From positions 1 through 13,708 of the forward strand of contig JAFVYT010000006.1 of assembly GCA_017508505.1 (NCBI GenBank): a DNA stretch of 13,708 nucleotides, read 5' to 3'. Below the pieces are notes generated by a model. It ran no database searches, was not told the DNA's origin, and saw only the letters and a program-made list of their open reading frames with translations. This DNA comes from Clostridia bacterium. Its GTDB lineage: Bacteria > Bacillota_A > Clostridia > Oscillospirales > SIG627. Below are positions 1-6,273 of this stretch, piece after piece. The position numbers and the translations under genes are program-made. Every line of letters begins with the position of its first letter. The first letter of the stretch is position 1.

Positions 1-15
1 CACCGCAGCCTATCT

Positions 16-44
16 AATATATCACATCGCTTCCCGCTTGTCAA
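16..44 (-). promoter_or_regulatory. Leftward sigma-A promoter P1
   Basis: Read on the minus strand, a perfect TTGACA (39-44) is followed by 17 nt and TATATT (16-21). It points off the left edge, so the gene it serves is not in the window. The -35 lies inside a direct repeat shared with the second promoter at 123-151. No gene overlaps it. The promoter is seen in sequence; its activity is inferred. Confidence 0.65.
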
Positions 45-56
45 GTGCTTTTTGCA
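32..56. repeat. Direct repeat copy A, 25 bp, around the -35 of P1
   Basis: On the minus strand this reads TGCAAAAAG, three variable bases (CAC), then TTGACAAGCGGGA. The second copy lies at 138-163 with variable bases GTG and one extra G (AAGGCGGGA). Both copies sit in the same position relative to a -35 box, so the repeat is either a duplicated promoter module or a regulator site laid over the -35. Confidence 0.6.
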
Positions 57-122
57 TTTTTCTCAAAAAAACTTTTCCAAACCTTCCGCTTTGTGCCACC
101 CCCTCAGCGGCGGTGGAGTTAC

Positions 123-151
123 AGTTTACCAAATTTATCCCGCCTTGTCAA
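123..151 (-). promoter_or_regulatory. Leftward sigma-A promoter P2
   Basis: On the minus strand TTGACA (146-151) is followed by a 17-nt spacer and TAAACT (123-128). It lies about 107 bp upstream of P1 and points the same way, giving tandem promoters for a gene beyond the left edge. The -10 is weaker than that of P1. Confidence 0.55.
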
Positions 152-163
152 CACCTTTTTGCA
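138..163. repeat. Direct repeat copy B, 26 bp, around the -35 of P2
   Basis: Partner of the repeat at 32-56. On the minus strand it reads TGCAAAAAG, GTG, then TTGACAAGGCGGGA. The match extends about nine bases upstream of the -35 hexamer, more than two unrelated promoters would share. Confidence 0.6.
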
Positions 164-306
164 AAAAAATTGATTTTTTTTATTTGTTTTCCCTTTGTTC
201 ATAAAATCCCCGTATTTCAGGCTTTTTCCCCTTTTAGCACGGTAAAATCTATGGAATTTCCTTCCTTTTATTATATATAGTTTATCTTATATCGAAAAAA
301 CGACGG
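164..306. other. AT-rich non-coding stretch
   Basis: Between the P2 repeat and the terminator of the sugar operon lies AT-rich DNA with homopolymer runs. I see no ribosome binding site with a credible reading frame on either strand. An open frame at 38-280 (+) translates to low-complexity Phe/Pro-rich sequence and crosses both promoters, so I do not call it a gene. The stretch may be the upstream region of the unseen leftward gene. Confidence 0.5.
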
Positions 307-350
307 CAAAAGGAAAGGAGGCGACCGTCGGTCACCTCCCGCTTTTTTTA
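307..350 (-). terminator. Intrinsic terminator of the nanA-kinase operon
   Basis: On the minus strand a 10-bp stem GGAGGTGACC / GGTCGCCTCC (317-339, one G-U wobble, 3-nt loop) is followed by the U-rich run TTTCCTTTT (307-316). It starts about 14 nt after the kinase stop codon. The other strand also has a T7 run after the hairpin (343-349), so it could act both ways, although the plus-strand stem carries one C-A mismatch. Confidence 0.75.
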
Positions 351-352
351 AA

Positions 353-1324
353 TCACCCCAGACCGTATTCCTTTTTCATCGTCTCCAAAACCTCAGTCAA
401 GGTCGGAACGGAGGAAATCCCGCCGAGCTTTGCGGTGGACAGTCCCGCGCCGGCGCAGGCAAATGCCGTGATCTTAACAAGCTCCTCTTCCCCGAGCTCC
501 TCCGGCGCCTTGCCAAGCTGAAGAATCTGAAACAGCGCACTGCCGCCGAAGATGTCCCCTGCTCCCGTGGTGTCGATCCGAACCACGTCCTTCAAGCTGG
601 AAACCCTTCCCTCGGCCTTGGCATTCTTGAAAACGCATCCGTCCCCGCCACAGGTCACGAAAACCAGCTTTACGGGGAAATTCTTCAAAATATAATCTGC
701 GCCCGCCTCAGGCCCGAGGCCGAAGAGGAACTCCACCTCGTCTTCGCTGATCTTCACCACGTCCGCCTGACCGAGGCCCCAGAGAAGCTGCTTTTTTGCC
801 TCGTCCAAATCCTTCCAGAGGGGCTTGCGCAGGTTGGGATCGTAGGTAATCAGCTTTCCCTTTTCCTTGGCATATGCCACGGCACGGTAGGTTGCGCTGC
901 GGGCAGGCTCGTCTGTCAGAGAAAGGGTACCGAAATGGAAGACCCTCGCCTCATCGATCAGACCCGTGTCGATCTCCTCGAAGGAAAGGCAGGTGTCCGC
1001 ACCCGGCTTTCTGGCGAAGGCAAACTCCCGTTCTCCCCCCTCGGATAGCGTCACGAAGGCAAGGGTGGTAAAGACCTCGTCCGAAAGCACCAGCCCACGG
1101 GTCTCGATGCCCGCAGACTTCAGGGTTTTCGCCAGAGTCCTGCCGAAGGTGTCACCTCCCACCTTCCCGATGAGGGCGGCACGGGCACCGTACCCGGCCA
1201 GAGCCGCAAGGAAGTTAGCGGGGGCACCGCCGGGGTGTGCCGCCATGGTGGGATATCCGTCCCCGTCGGTGGAGACGCAGGTAAAATCAATGAGCAATTC
1301 GCCCAATGCCACAACGTCGATCAT
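353..1324 (-). CDS. PfkB-family sugar kinase, fructokinase-like
   Basis: A 323-residue cytoplasmic kinase that probably phosphorylates a free hexose, most likely fructose to fructose 6-phosphate with ATP. The N-terminal signature PGGAPAN (31-37) and GKVGGDTFG (53-61) is the sugar-binding half. DTTGAGDIFGGS (251-262) carries the anion hole and the catalytic Asp257. YDPNLRKPLW (161-170) is typical of ScrK-type fructokinases. Length is normal for the family. I chose the ATG at 1324 rather than a start 54 nt upstream: GGAGAG lies just before it, the N-terminus aligns with relatives (MIDVVALGELLIDF), and it forms an ATGA overlap with the epimerase stop, indicating translational coupling. It is the last gene of the nanA operon. 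Substrate is inferred; 2-keto-3-deoxygluconate or another ketose is possible, but the fructokinase motifs and the neighbouring aldose-ketose isomerase favour fructose. Confidence 0.88.
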   Translation of the reverse strand: MIDVVALGELLIDFTCVSTDGDGYPTMAAHPGGAPANFLAALAGYGARAALIGKVGGDTFGRTLAKTLKSAGIETRGLVLSDEVFTTLAFVTLSEGGEREFAFARKPGADTCLSFEEIDTGLIDEARVFHFGTLSLTDEPARSATYRAVAYAKEKGKLITYDPNLRKPLWKDLDEAKKQLLWGLGQADVVKISEDEVEFLFGLGPEAGADYILKNFPVKLVFVTCGGDGCVFKNAKAEGRVSSLKDVVRIDTTGAGDIFGGSALFQILQLGKAPEELGEEELVKITAFACAGAGLSTAKLGGISSVPTLTEVLETMKKEYGLG

Positions 1325-2211
1325 ATTTTTCTCTCTCCAATCAAAGTAATGGCCCAAGCGCGCTCCAGAACCTCCCAAGCGGGCAGGGTCAGAAGATCGC
1401 TTTTACAGCTGATTTCCTCCTCCACCCCCTGACGGGCAGGCAGAGAGCACCAAGGCTCCAGGCAGACGTACTCCGCTTTTGTTTTCGGCCAATGCCAAAT
1501 GCCGAGATACGGCATATCGGGGTAGGACAGCGCCACCCCGCGACCGCTCTTTTTCGAGCGGAGGGTGACCCCTCTTGCCATATTCTTCAGAATCACCGCA
1601 TCCTCGTCGAAGAGACCGTGCCGCAAAGGCAGGATGCGCTCCTCCTCCAAGGGATAGGGCTCGTCCCGATCGCTCAGGAACACGTCCTCGGTAAAGCCCA
1701 CGCGGCAGGGCCGTGCGGGGTCGGAAAACTCCAGCACGTAATCCTCGAAGTCCTCCCCGTCCGAAAGCGGTACCCGAAAGCCCGGGTGCCCTCCCAGACC
1801 GAAGAACATCCGCTCCGTGCCGTGGTTCTCCACTCGGTAGACGATCCGCAGACTCCGTCCGATCCACTCGTAGGTGACCGTGAAGGCAAAGTCAAAGGGA
1901 TACATCTCCCGGGTTCTTTCATCGGAGGCAAGACGAAGCACCAGCTTCCCCTCGGACTCTTCCGCAAGGGAAAACTCGCCGGATGCCGCAAAGCCGTGCT
2001 GGGGCAGGGCAAAAAAGCGACCCCGATGGCGAAAGCCTCCGTTCCAAAGCCTTCCCACCCAGGGAAAGAGGATGGGAGAGGTCTCGGGCCAGATGGCGGG
2101 ATCCGCCTGCCAAAGATACTCCACCCCCTCACGGTCGCGGATGGAGCGCATCTCTGCGCCGCGGGAATCCACCTCGAGAGTCGCCGCGGCGCCCGTTACC
2201 AAACAGCGCAT
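1321..2211 (-). CDS. Aldose 1-epimerase (mutarotase), LacX-like
   Basis: A 296-residue cytoplasmic mutarotase that should interconvert alpha and beta anomers of an aldose. Family landmarks are the FPWVGRLWNGGF segment (49-60), HGFA with His72, GGHPGF with His142 (one of the two histidines expected to protonate the ring oxygen), and CLEPW with Glu252 as the catalytic base. The pattern fits the LacX-type branch better than classical GalM. The ATG at 2211 is chosen over a start 60 nt upstream because GAGGGAG precedes it directly and the upstream option would overlap the isomerase by about 50 nt. That ribosome binding site overlaps the isomerase stop codon, and the gap between the genes is 7 nt. 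The stop overlaps the kinase start. Next to a mannose/lyxose isomerase it probably supplies the anomer that the isomerase or aldolase needs. The exact sugar cannot be read from sequence. Confidence 0.88.
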   Translation of the reverse strand: MRCLVTGAAATLEVDSRGAEMRSIRDREGVEYLWQADPAIWPETSPILFPWVGRLWNGGFRHRGRFFALPQHGFAASGEFSLAEESEGKLVLRLASDERTREMYPFDFAFTVTYEWIGRSLRIVYRVENHGTERMFFGLGGHPGFRVPLSDGEDFEDYVLEFSDPARPCRVGFTEDVFLSDRDEPYPLEEERILPLRHGLFDEDAVILKNMARGVTLRSKKSGRGVALSYPDMPYLGIWHWPKTKAEYVCLEPWCSLPARQGVEEEISCKSDLLTLPAWEVLERAWAITLIGERKI

Positions 2212-2218
2212 CGCTCCC

Positions 2219-2908
2219 TCAGTCCCTTGCAGGGGGATACTCGTTGCAAAGCAAACGATAAGGAGGCTCATCCTCCTCGATGGCGGGGAAGCGCCCCATA
2301 GGAGGCAGGAAGCGATTGTCGCAGTTGTCGTCGTTACACTGGCTCACCTCGCCCAAAAGGACGGGACCCGTGCCCGGTTCCACCTCAAAGTCGTGATAGA
2401 GGTACTGGGGGATGTAAATGCTTTCCCCGGGGGTCAGGCGGATCTGGGTGCCTGCAGGCACCGTATAGGCTCTGCCGTCGGTGTAGACGGTAACGTCGGA
2501 CTCCTTGTCCAATTCCTCATTGGGCAGAGAGTTATAAACGCGGATGAGCACGTTGCCGCCGCCGCGGTTAATGATGTCCTCCGTCTTGTACCAATGGAAG
2601 TGATTGGGGGAGTACTGGCCCTCTTTCAGATAAAGGAGCTTTTCCGCGTAGACCTTCTTGTACTTGTCGGCCATTTTCATATTGCCGTTGCGGATGGTGA
2701 TGAGGGAAAAGCCCATCTTGTCAAAGTCGCCCATTCCGTAGTCGGTGATATCCCAGCCCAGCATACAGTCGCGCACCTCGTCGTACTCGTGACCCTTGGT
2801 CGCCCATTCCTCGGGGGTAAAACGGCAGAAGGGAGGCAGGTAGCAATGCTCCCTTTCGCACATCGCCTCCAGCTCGCGCAGGGCGCGGTTGATCTCGGAT
2901 CGTTTCAT
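2219..2908 (-). CDS. D-lyxose / D-mannose ketol-isomerase
   Basis: A 229-residue cupin-fold, metal-dependent isomerase of the D-lyxose isomerase family (EC 5.3.1.15; includes Providencia enzymes and E. coli O157 z5688). Characterised members convert D-lyxose to D-xylulose and D-mannose to D-fructose. The metal ligands are visible in HFHWYKTEDIINRGGG: His103, His105 and Glu110, with His172 in YLYHDFE completing the site. Length and N-terminus (MKRSEINRAL) match the family. The ATG at 2908 follows GGGAGGATAACAC, a good site with 7-nt spacing, 19 nt after the nanA stop. Between a sialic-acid-type aldolase and a fructokinase-like kinase, the mannose-to-fructose reaction makes more sense than lyxose metabolism, but this is inference. 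No signal peptide. Confidence 0.88.
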   Translation of the reverse strand: MKRSEINRALRELEAMCEREHCYLPPFCRFTPEEWATKGHEYDEVRDCMLGWDITDYGMGDFDKMGFSLITIRNGNMKMADKYKKVYAEKLLYLKEGQYSPNHFHWYKTEDIINRGGGNVLIRVYNSLPNEELDKESDVTVYTDGRAYTVPAGTQIRLTPGESIYIPQYLYHDFEVEPGTGPVLLGEVSQCNDDNCDNRFLPPMGRFPAIEEDEPPYRLLCNEYPPARD

Positions 2909-2927
2909 GTGTTATCCTCCCGGTGCT

Positions 2928-3806
2928 TCAGTTTGCAAAAATTTCGTCTGCCACGGCGTCCAGCAGAGCCTTCTTCTCCTCGGTGATGGCACCGAAGGGG
3001 GGACGGCATCCGCCGAAGTCCATTACACCGAACTTGGTGAGCAGATACTTGATACCGGGGTTGACCCCTGCGGCAATGAGGGTATCAATGAGGACGTTAA
3101 CCTTGGCCTGCTTTTGAGAAACGGCGGCCTGATCGCCCTTTTCGTATGCCTCGCGGATGGCCTTGTATTTGCCGGGCATCAGGTTGAAGGTGGAGCCGAT
3201 GGCACCGGAAAGCCCGATGGGAAGGGCATTGGCATAAACCTCGTCGTGACCGTTGAAGAGGGTCAGCTCGGGATGGGCTCTGTGGATGCGCTCCAATTCA
3301 AACAGGTCGTAGGAGGTGTACTTCAGACCCTCGGCACCGGAGGCGTCGATGATGGTCTTGATGTTGTCGTGGGTGATGTTCACTCCGGAGAAGGCGGGAA
3401 TGCTGTAGATCACCAGAGGCTTCTGTGCCGCATCGGAAATGGCGGCGTAGTAGGAGGCGATCTCGTCCACGGAGAATTTAAAATAGAAGGGAGGCACGCT
3501 GGAAACGGCGCTGACCCCACAGGAGGCGGCGTGACGGGCAAGATCCACGGCCATCGCGGTACCGATATTACCCACCTGCGCGATGATCGGCACTCTGCCG
3601 TTGACCTCCTGGGTCACGATCTCCACAATGCGCTTTCTTTCCTCACCGGTCATCAAAAAGCACTCGGCGGTGGAGCCGCAAACGTAGAAGCCCTCGGCGC
3701 CGCGCTCAATCTCAAAATTGACCAGTCTCTTGATGGCGTCGTAGTCGATGGAGAAATCCTCGTGAAAGGGAGTGACCAATGCGGGAATAATGCCTTTGAT
3801 ATTCAT
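2928..3806 (-). CDS. nanA: N-acetylneuraminate lyase (class I pyruvate aldolase)
   Basis: A 292-residue TIM-barrel aldolase of the DapA/NanA superfamily, predicted to cleave N-acetylneuraminate (or its relative KDN) into pyruvate and an N-acyl-hexosamine or hexose. The residues follow E. coli NanA closely: GSTAE (44-48) binds the pyruvate carboxylate, Tyr134 sits in YSIPAFSG, the Schiff-base Lys162 lies in GLKYTSYDLFELER, NGHDE (186-190) supplies the Asp-Glu pair, and GAIGSTFN contains Ser205. The KYTSYDLFELER stretch and the NGHDE motif separate it from dihydrodipicolinate synthase. GSTAE has Ala where most lyases have Gly. The ATG at 3806 is preceded by AAAGAGGT at 8-nt spacing; a start 78 nt upstream has no such site and adds a non-homologous tail. 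It is the first gene of the operon, with a long leader and a divergent AraC regulator upstream. Confidence 0.9.
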   Translation of the reverse strand: MNIKGIIPALVTPFHEDFSIDYDAIKRLVNFEIERGAEGFYVCGSTAECFLMTGEERKRIVEIVTQEVNGRVPIIAQVGNIGTAMAVDLARHAASCGVSAVSSVPPFYFKFSVDEIASYYAAISDAAQKPLVIYSIPAFSGVNITHDNIKTIIDASGAEGLKYTSYDLFELERIHRAHPELTLFNGHDEVYANALPIGLSGAIGSTFNLMPGKYKAIREAYEKGDQAAVSQKQAKVNVLIDTLIAAGVNPGIKYLLTKFGVMDFGGCRPPFGAITEEKKALLDAVADEIFAN

Positions 3807-3871
3807 TTTCGATACCTCTTTCTTTTTTTCTTTTGCTCCGACGGGGCTTGAAATGTCCGTCGCAGCGTGAT

Positions 3872-3900
3872 AGAATAAGACCATAAGGGGTCTTTCCCAA
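3872..3900 (-). promoter_or_regulatory. Possible proximal promoter of the nanA operon
   Basis: On the minus strand TTGGGA (3895-3900), a 17-nt spacer and TATTCT (3872-3877) form a weaker promoter 65 nt upstream of the nanA start. The spacer contains the perfect inverted repeat AAGACC-N6-GGTCTT, which could be an operator or an RNA hairpin. Each box matches consensus at only four of six bases. Confidence 0.3.
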
Positions 3901-3950
3901 AAAACGGACGCAAATCGGGGAAAGCCCAGACGGGCCCGCTCTTCTCCTCC

Positions 3951-3980
3951 ATTATAAGGCAGAGATCGGGGGCTTGTAAA
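3951..3980 (-). promoter_or_regulatory. Promoter of the nanA operon
   Basis: On the minus strand TTTACA (3975-3980), an 18-nt spacer and a perfect TATAAT (3951-3956). Transcription would start near 3944 and give a leader of roughly 140 nt before the nanA ATG. The -35 abuts the presumed control region of the divergent AraC gene, so one regulator site could serve both directions. Confidence 0.6.
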
Positions 3981-4037
3981 TAGATGAAACTGTCAAAAAA
4001 ATGTACCGATTCTGCTATTTTTCAAAAAGGAGCTGCT

Positions 4038-4877
4038 ATGGACGTTTTACGTGACCTGCAGGAGGCGGAATATCGCCTGATGGGCTCTGACCCGAAGAAC
4101 GCCACTCCCCATTTTGCCGACGCGGTGGAATTGATCCAGACCTGGTCCGAGGGAGGCTATTTTCTGGTGAACGGGCGGGTCTTTCCCATCAAGCCCGGCT
4201 CCCTTTTCCTCATCGACGCCAACAACCGACACTACTCCAACCCCATCAACCCCGCCCGCTACAATCGGAGCAAGGTCATCCTGAACGCCGCCGCCTGGCG
4301 GGAGCTTCTGGAATTCTGCTCCCTGAGTGAGAGCTTCTCCCCCGCCTTCAGTCTGTTCGGCGGCGCGGCGTGGGATCTTTCTCCCGAAAGCGGAGAGGCC
4401 CAGCGCATCGATCGCGCCTTTGCCTCCATCTGCGAGGCCGTGCGGGAGGGAGGCGAGTTCGCGCACCTTACCGTGCTGGCGGCGCTGGCAGGAATTCTGG
4501 CGGAAATCACCCGCCACCCGGACGAGAGCGAGGCCTATCCCCTGGGCCAAAAGACGATCCACTCCATGGCCCGCTACATCGGAGAGCGGCTGGACGGCAC
4601 GAGAGACGTCTCCATGGAGGAGATCGCCCGAGAGCTTCATATGAGCCAGTCCCACGCCTTTCACCTGTTCCGCACCGTCACGGGCAAGAACCTGACCGAC
4701 TATCAAACGGAACGGAAAATTGCCGAGAGCAAGAAGCTTTTGACCACCACCGAAATGCGCGTCGGGGAGATCGCCCGCACCGTGGGCTATCGGGACCCCT
4801 CGGTATTTTGCCGAAGATTTAAGCAGTACACAGGCACCACCCCCTTAAAATACCGCAAGGAAAACCGCCCGAAATAG
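4038..4877 (+). CDS. AraC-family transcriptional regulator
   Basis: A 279-residue regulator with an N-terminal cupin-like effector domain (roughly 25-85; YFLVNGRVFPIKPGSLFLID is the beta-roll part), a helical linker, and a C-terminal DNA-binding domain with two helix-turn-helix units: one at about 192-212 (VSMEEIARELHMSQSHAFHL) and one at about 241-262 (GEIARTVGYRDPSVFCRRFK). The end TGTTPLKYRK is the usual AraC signature tail. I place the start at 4038 because AAAAAGGAG precedes it at proper spacing; an in-frame ATG at 3984 has none. It is divergent from nanA with about 230 nt between start codons and is transcribed away from that operon, so it is the likely local activator, with a sugar or sialic acid as effector. 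The ligand cannot be read from the sequence. Confidence 0.88.
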   Translation: MDVLRDLQEAEYRLMGSDPKNATPHFADAVELIQTWSEGGYFLVNGRVFPIKPGSLFLIDANNRHYSNPINPARYNRSKVILNAAAWRELLEFCSLSESFSPAFSLFGGAAWDLSPESGEAQRIDRAFASICEAVREGGEFAHLTVLAALAGILAEITRHPDESEAYPLGQKTIHSMARYIGERLDGTRDVSMEEIARELHMSQSHAFHLFRTVTGKNLTDYQTERKIAESKKLLTTTEMRVGEIARTVGYRDPSVFCRRFKQYTGTTPLKYRKENRPK

Positions 4878-4906
4878 CCAAGACCCCGACGGAAGCTTCC
4901 AAAAGC

Positions 4907-4954
4907 AAAAAAAAAGACCGCCCACTCCGCATCTTGCGGAGCGGCGGTCTTTTT
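4907..4954. terminator. Bidirectional terminator between araC-type gene and small membrane gene
   Basis: A strong hairpin: GACCGCC with GGCGGTC, then CTCCGCA with TGCGGAG and a TCT loop, interrupted by a small asymmetric bulge. On the plus strand it is followed by T5 (4950-4954), ending the AraC gene. On the minus strand it is followed by nine T residues (complement of 4907-4915), ending the signalling operon. A wider inverted repeat CCCCGACG (4884-4891) / CGTCGGGG (4957-4964) encloses the whole hairpin. Confidence 0.85.
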
Positions 4955-4976
4955 GGCGTCGGGGACAGCGCGTCCT

Positions 4977-5384
4977 TCACTTCATCAAATCGTCCGCGAG
5001 GCGGAGGATCTCCGGGGCGATCCTCGCCCTTTCTCTTTTGAGGATGCGGTTATAGACGGGGTAGGCCACGCCGGCAAGCAGGATCCCAACAAGGCCGAGG
5101 GGAATCCCGATCAAAAGCGCCGTTTTGTCGGAAAGGCCGATGATCCCTCCGATCTCGGTCATCACAAGGCTCATCCCCATCCCCATGATCAGCGCTCCGA
5201 GGACTCCCAGCACAAGGGAAACGGACGTCGCCCGTTTCGTTGCGGTCGCATCGAGGCGGCGCAGCTGTGCCATCTTATCCTCGGCCCCTTCGGGAGCAGC
5301 GTATTTTTCTCGGATCGCCTTGATTTCCTCCCGATCCCTTGCGGAATAGGTATAATGGAACGTTTCTTTTTCTTTATTCTCCAT
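4977..5384 (-). CDS. Small two-helix membrane protein, unknown function
   Basis: A 135-residue protein with a charged N-terminal region (1-52), two hydrophobic helices (about 54-76 and 88-111) and a basic, probably cytoplasmic tail. The central motif IMGMGMSLVMT (66-76) ends helix one. The protein encoded at 8297-8662 shares IMGxGMSLVMT, an IRxxY segment and LxxLD before the helices, P-x-Y after helix two, and a similar C-terminus ending in D-x-x-M, so the two are paralogues. The start follows AAAGGAG with 6-nt spacing, and only 3 nt separate it from the stop of the preceding membrane gene, so it is the last gene of the two-component operon. I cannot assign a function. I dimly recall similar short proteins labelled dihydropteridine reductase, but nothing visible supports an enzyme. 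Confidence 0.8.
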   Translation of the reverse strand: MENKEKETFHYTYSARDREEIKAIREKYAAPEGAEDKMAQLRRLDATATKRATSVSLVLGVLGALIMGMGMSLVMTEIGGIIGLSDKTALLIGIPLGLVGILLAGVAYPVYNRILKRERARIAPEILRLADDLMK

Positions 5385-5387
5385 CGT

Positions 5388-6272
5388 TTACTCCTTTACT
5401 GCACGAAGCAGCTTTATCTTTTTTGTTCCGTTTACAATCATATAAATTGCCATCGCAATAATCAATACGGATATTACGCCGCCGGATATGCCGAGTAGGA
5501 TGCGACGACCCGTTAAGCTCATGGTTCCGTCACCGAAGGTTGTCAGCATCGTGGATTCCAGCGTCAGCATCGACACACACGCAGAAGCAAGGCTGATTGC
5601 TTTGGATGCAGAATAGACGGGACTGTTATATTTGCGGTACTTCACCGTATTGATGATCGCAAGGGTCAGGGAGGTAAAGGTGTAAGCCGCAAGGGCAATG
5701 GTCGTAATTTCGTGATGGTGGAACGTTCTGTTCCAATACACCATAAAGAAGATCATCAATGCAAGCGCCAGGTTCATAATCAGAAATACAATGCCGCAAG
5801 CACGGTATTTTATAAGCTCATCCGGCATTTTTTCTCCCGGCTTATGCCGACGGGTATGGCGCACCAAGAAGAACCGCATCACCGCAAGAGAGACATAATA
5901 TCCTGCCAGAGAGTAGAACCAAAAGCTGTGATGCCAAAAGCCCATACCGAGTTGCAGCAGAGCGTAGGCGGTGTTATAGATCAGCGTGCCGTAAAGAGAT
6001 ACGTTTACCCGCAGTCTTGTGTCGTCCTGCCAGATTCTCGCATACTTGTTTTCATTCTTGAACGTTTTGAAAAACTTGATCAAATACGGTATCTTGAAGC
6101 ACCAAACCGTCAATGTATAGGCAGAGAGCACGTACGAAATAATTGCCGCAACCGACTCCGTTCCCAAAAACACCATGGAATACACGAGAAATACGGTGGC
6201 GATGGGAACGAGAAGGATCAGAATGGCCATAGGGGGGAACAGCAAGGCCTTCCCCAGCTTTTTCCAGTCCAT
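5388..6272 (-). CDS. Eight-helix integral membrane protein, unknown function
   Basis: A 294-residue protein with about eight hydrophobic segments (roughly 12-33, 39-59, 91-110, 116-136, 157-179, 190-210, 222-245, 257-281). Notable features are the first loop FKNENKYARIWQDDTRLRVN, the polar-aromatic segment MVYWNRTFHHHEITT (177-191), which has three consecutive histidines near a membrane face, and KYRKYNSPVYSASKAISLAS in the last loop. I recognise no transporter or enzyme signature, and no signal peptide is evident. It starts 1 nt after the kinase stop codon with GGAGG at 7-nt spacing, so it is translated with the histidine kinase. Such tight coupling suggests a role in sensing by the kinase or as a target of the system. 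The His cluster could bind a metal or be structural; this is speculation. Confidence 0.82.
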   Translation of the reverse strand: MDWKKLGKALLFPPMAILILLVPIATVFLVYSMVFLGTESVAAIISYVLSAYTLTVWCFKIPYLIKFFKTFKNENKYARIWQDDTRLRVNVSLYGTLIYNTAYALLQLGMGFWHHSFWFYSLAGYYVSLAVMRFFLVRHTRRHKPGEKMPDELIKYRACGIVFLIMNLALALMIFFMVYWNRTFHHHEITTIALAAYTFTSLTLAIINTVKYRKYNSPVYSASKAISLASACVSMLTLESTMLTTFGDGTMSLTGRRILLGISGGVISVLIIAMAIYMIVNGTKKIKLLRAVKE

Positions 6273-6273
6273 C

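Noticed and set aside
38..280. Open frame of 80 codons on the plus strand at the left edge
   Set aside because: Low-complexity Phe/Pro-rich product, no ribosome binding site, and it runs across two leftward promoters and their repeats.
1306..2301. 331-codon open frame on the plus strand opposite the epimerase
   Set aside because: Antisense to a gene with clear catalytic motifs; the product looks like nothing known and the start lacks a ribosome binding site. Long shadow frames are common opposite GC-rich genes.
2928..3806. Reading the aldolase as dihydrodipicolinate synthase (dapA)
   Set aside because: The GLKYTSYDLFELER and NGHDE segments match N-acetylneuraminate lyase, and the neighbours are sugar genes, not lysine biosynthesis.
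2889..3851. 320-codon open frame on the plus strand opposite nanA
   Set aside because: Gly/Val/Asp-rich mirror of the nanA coding strand; nanA has all its active-site residues, so this is a shadow.
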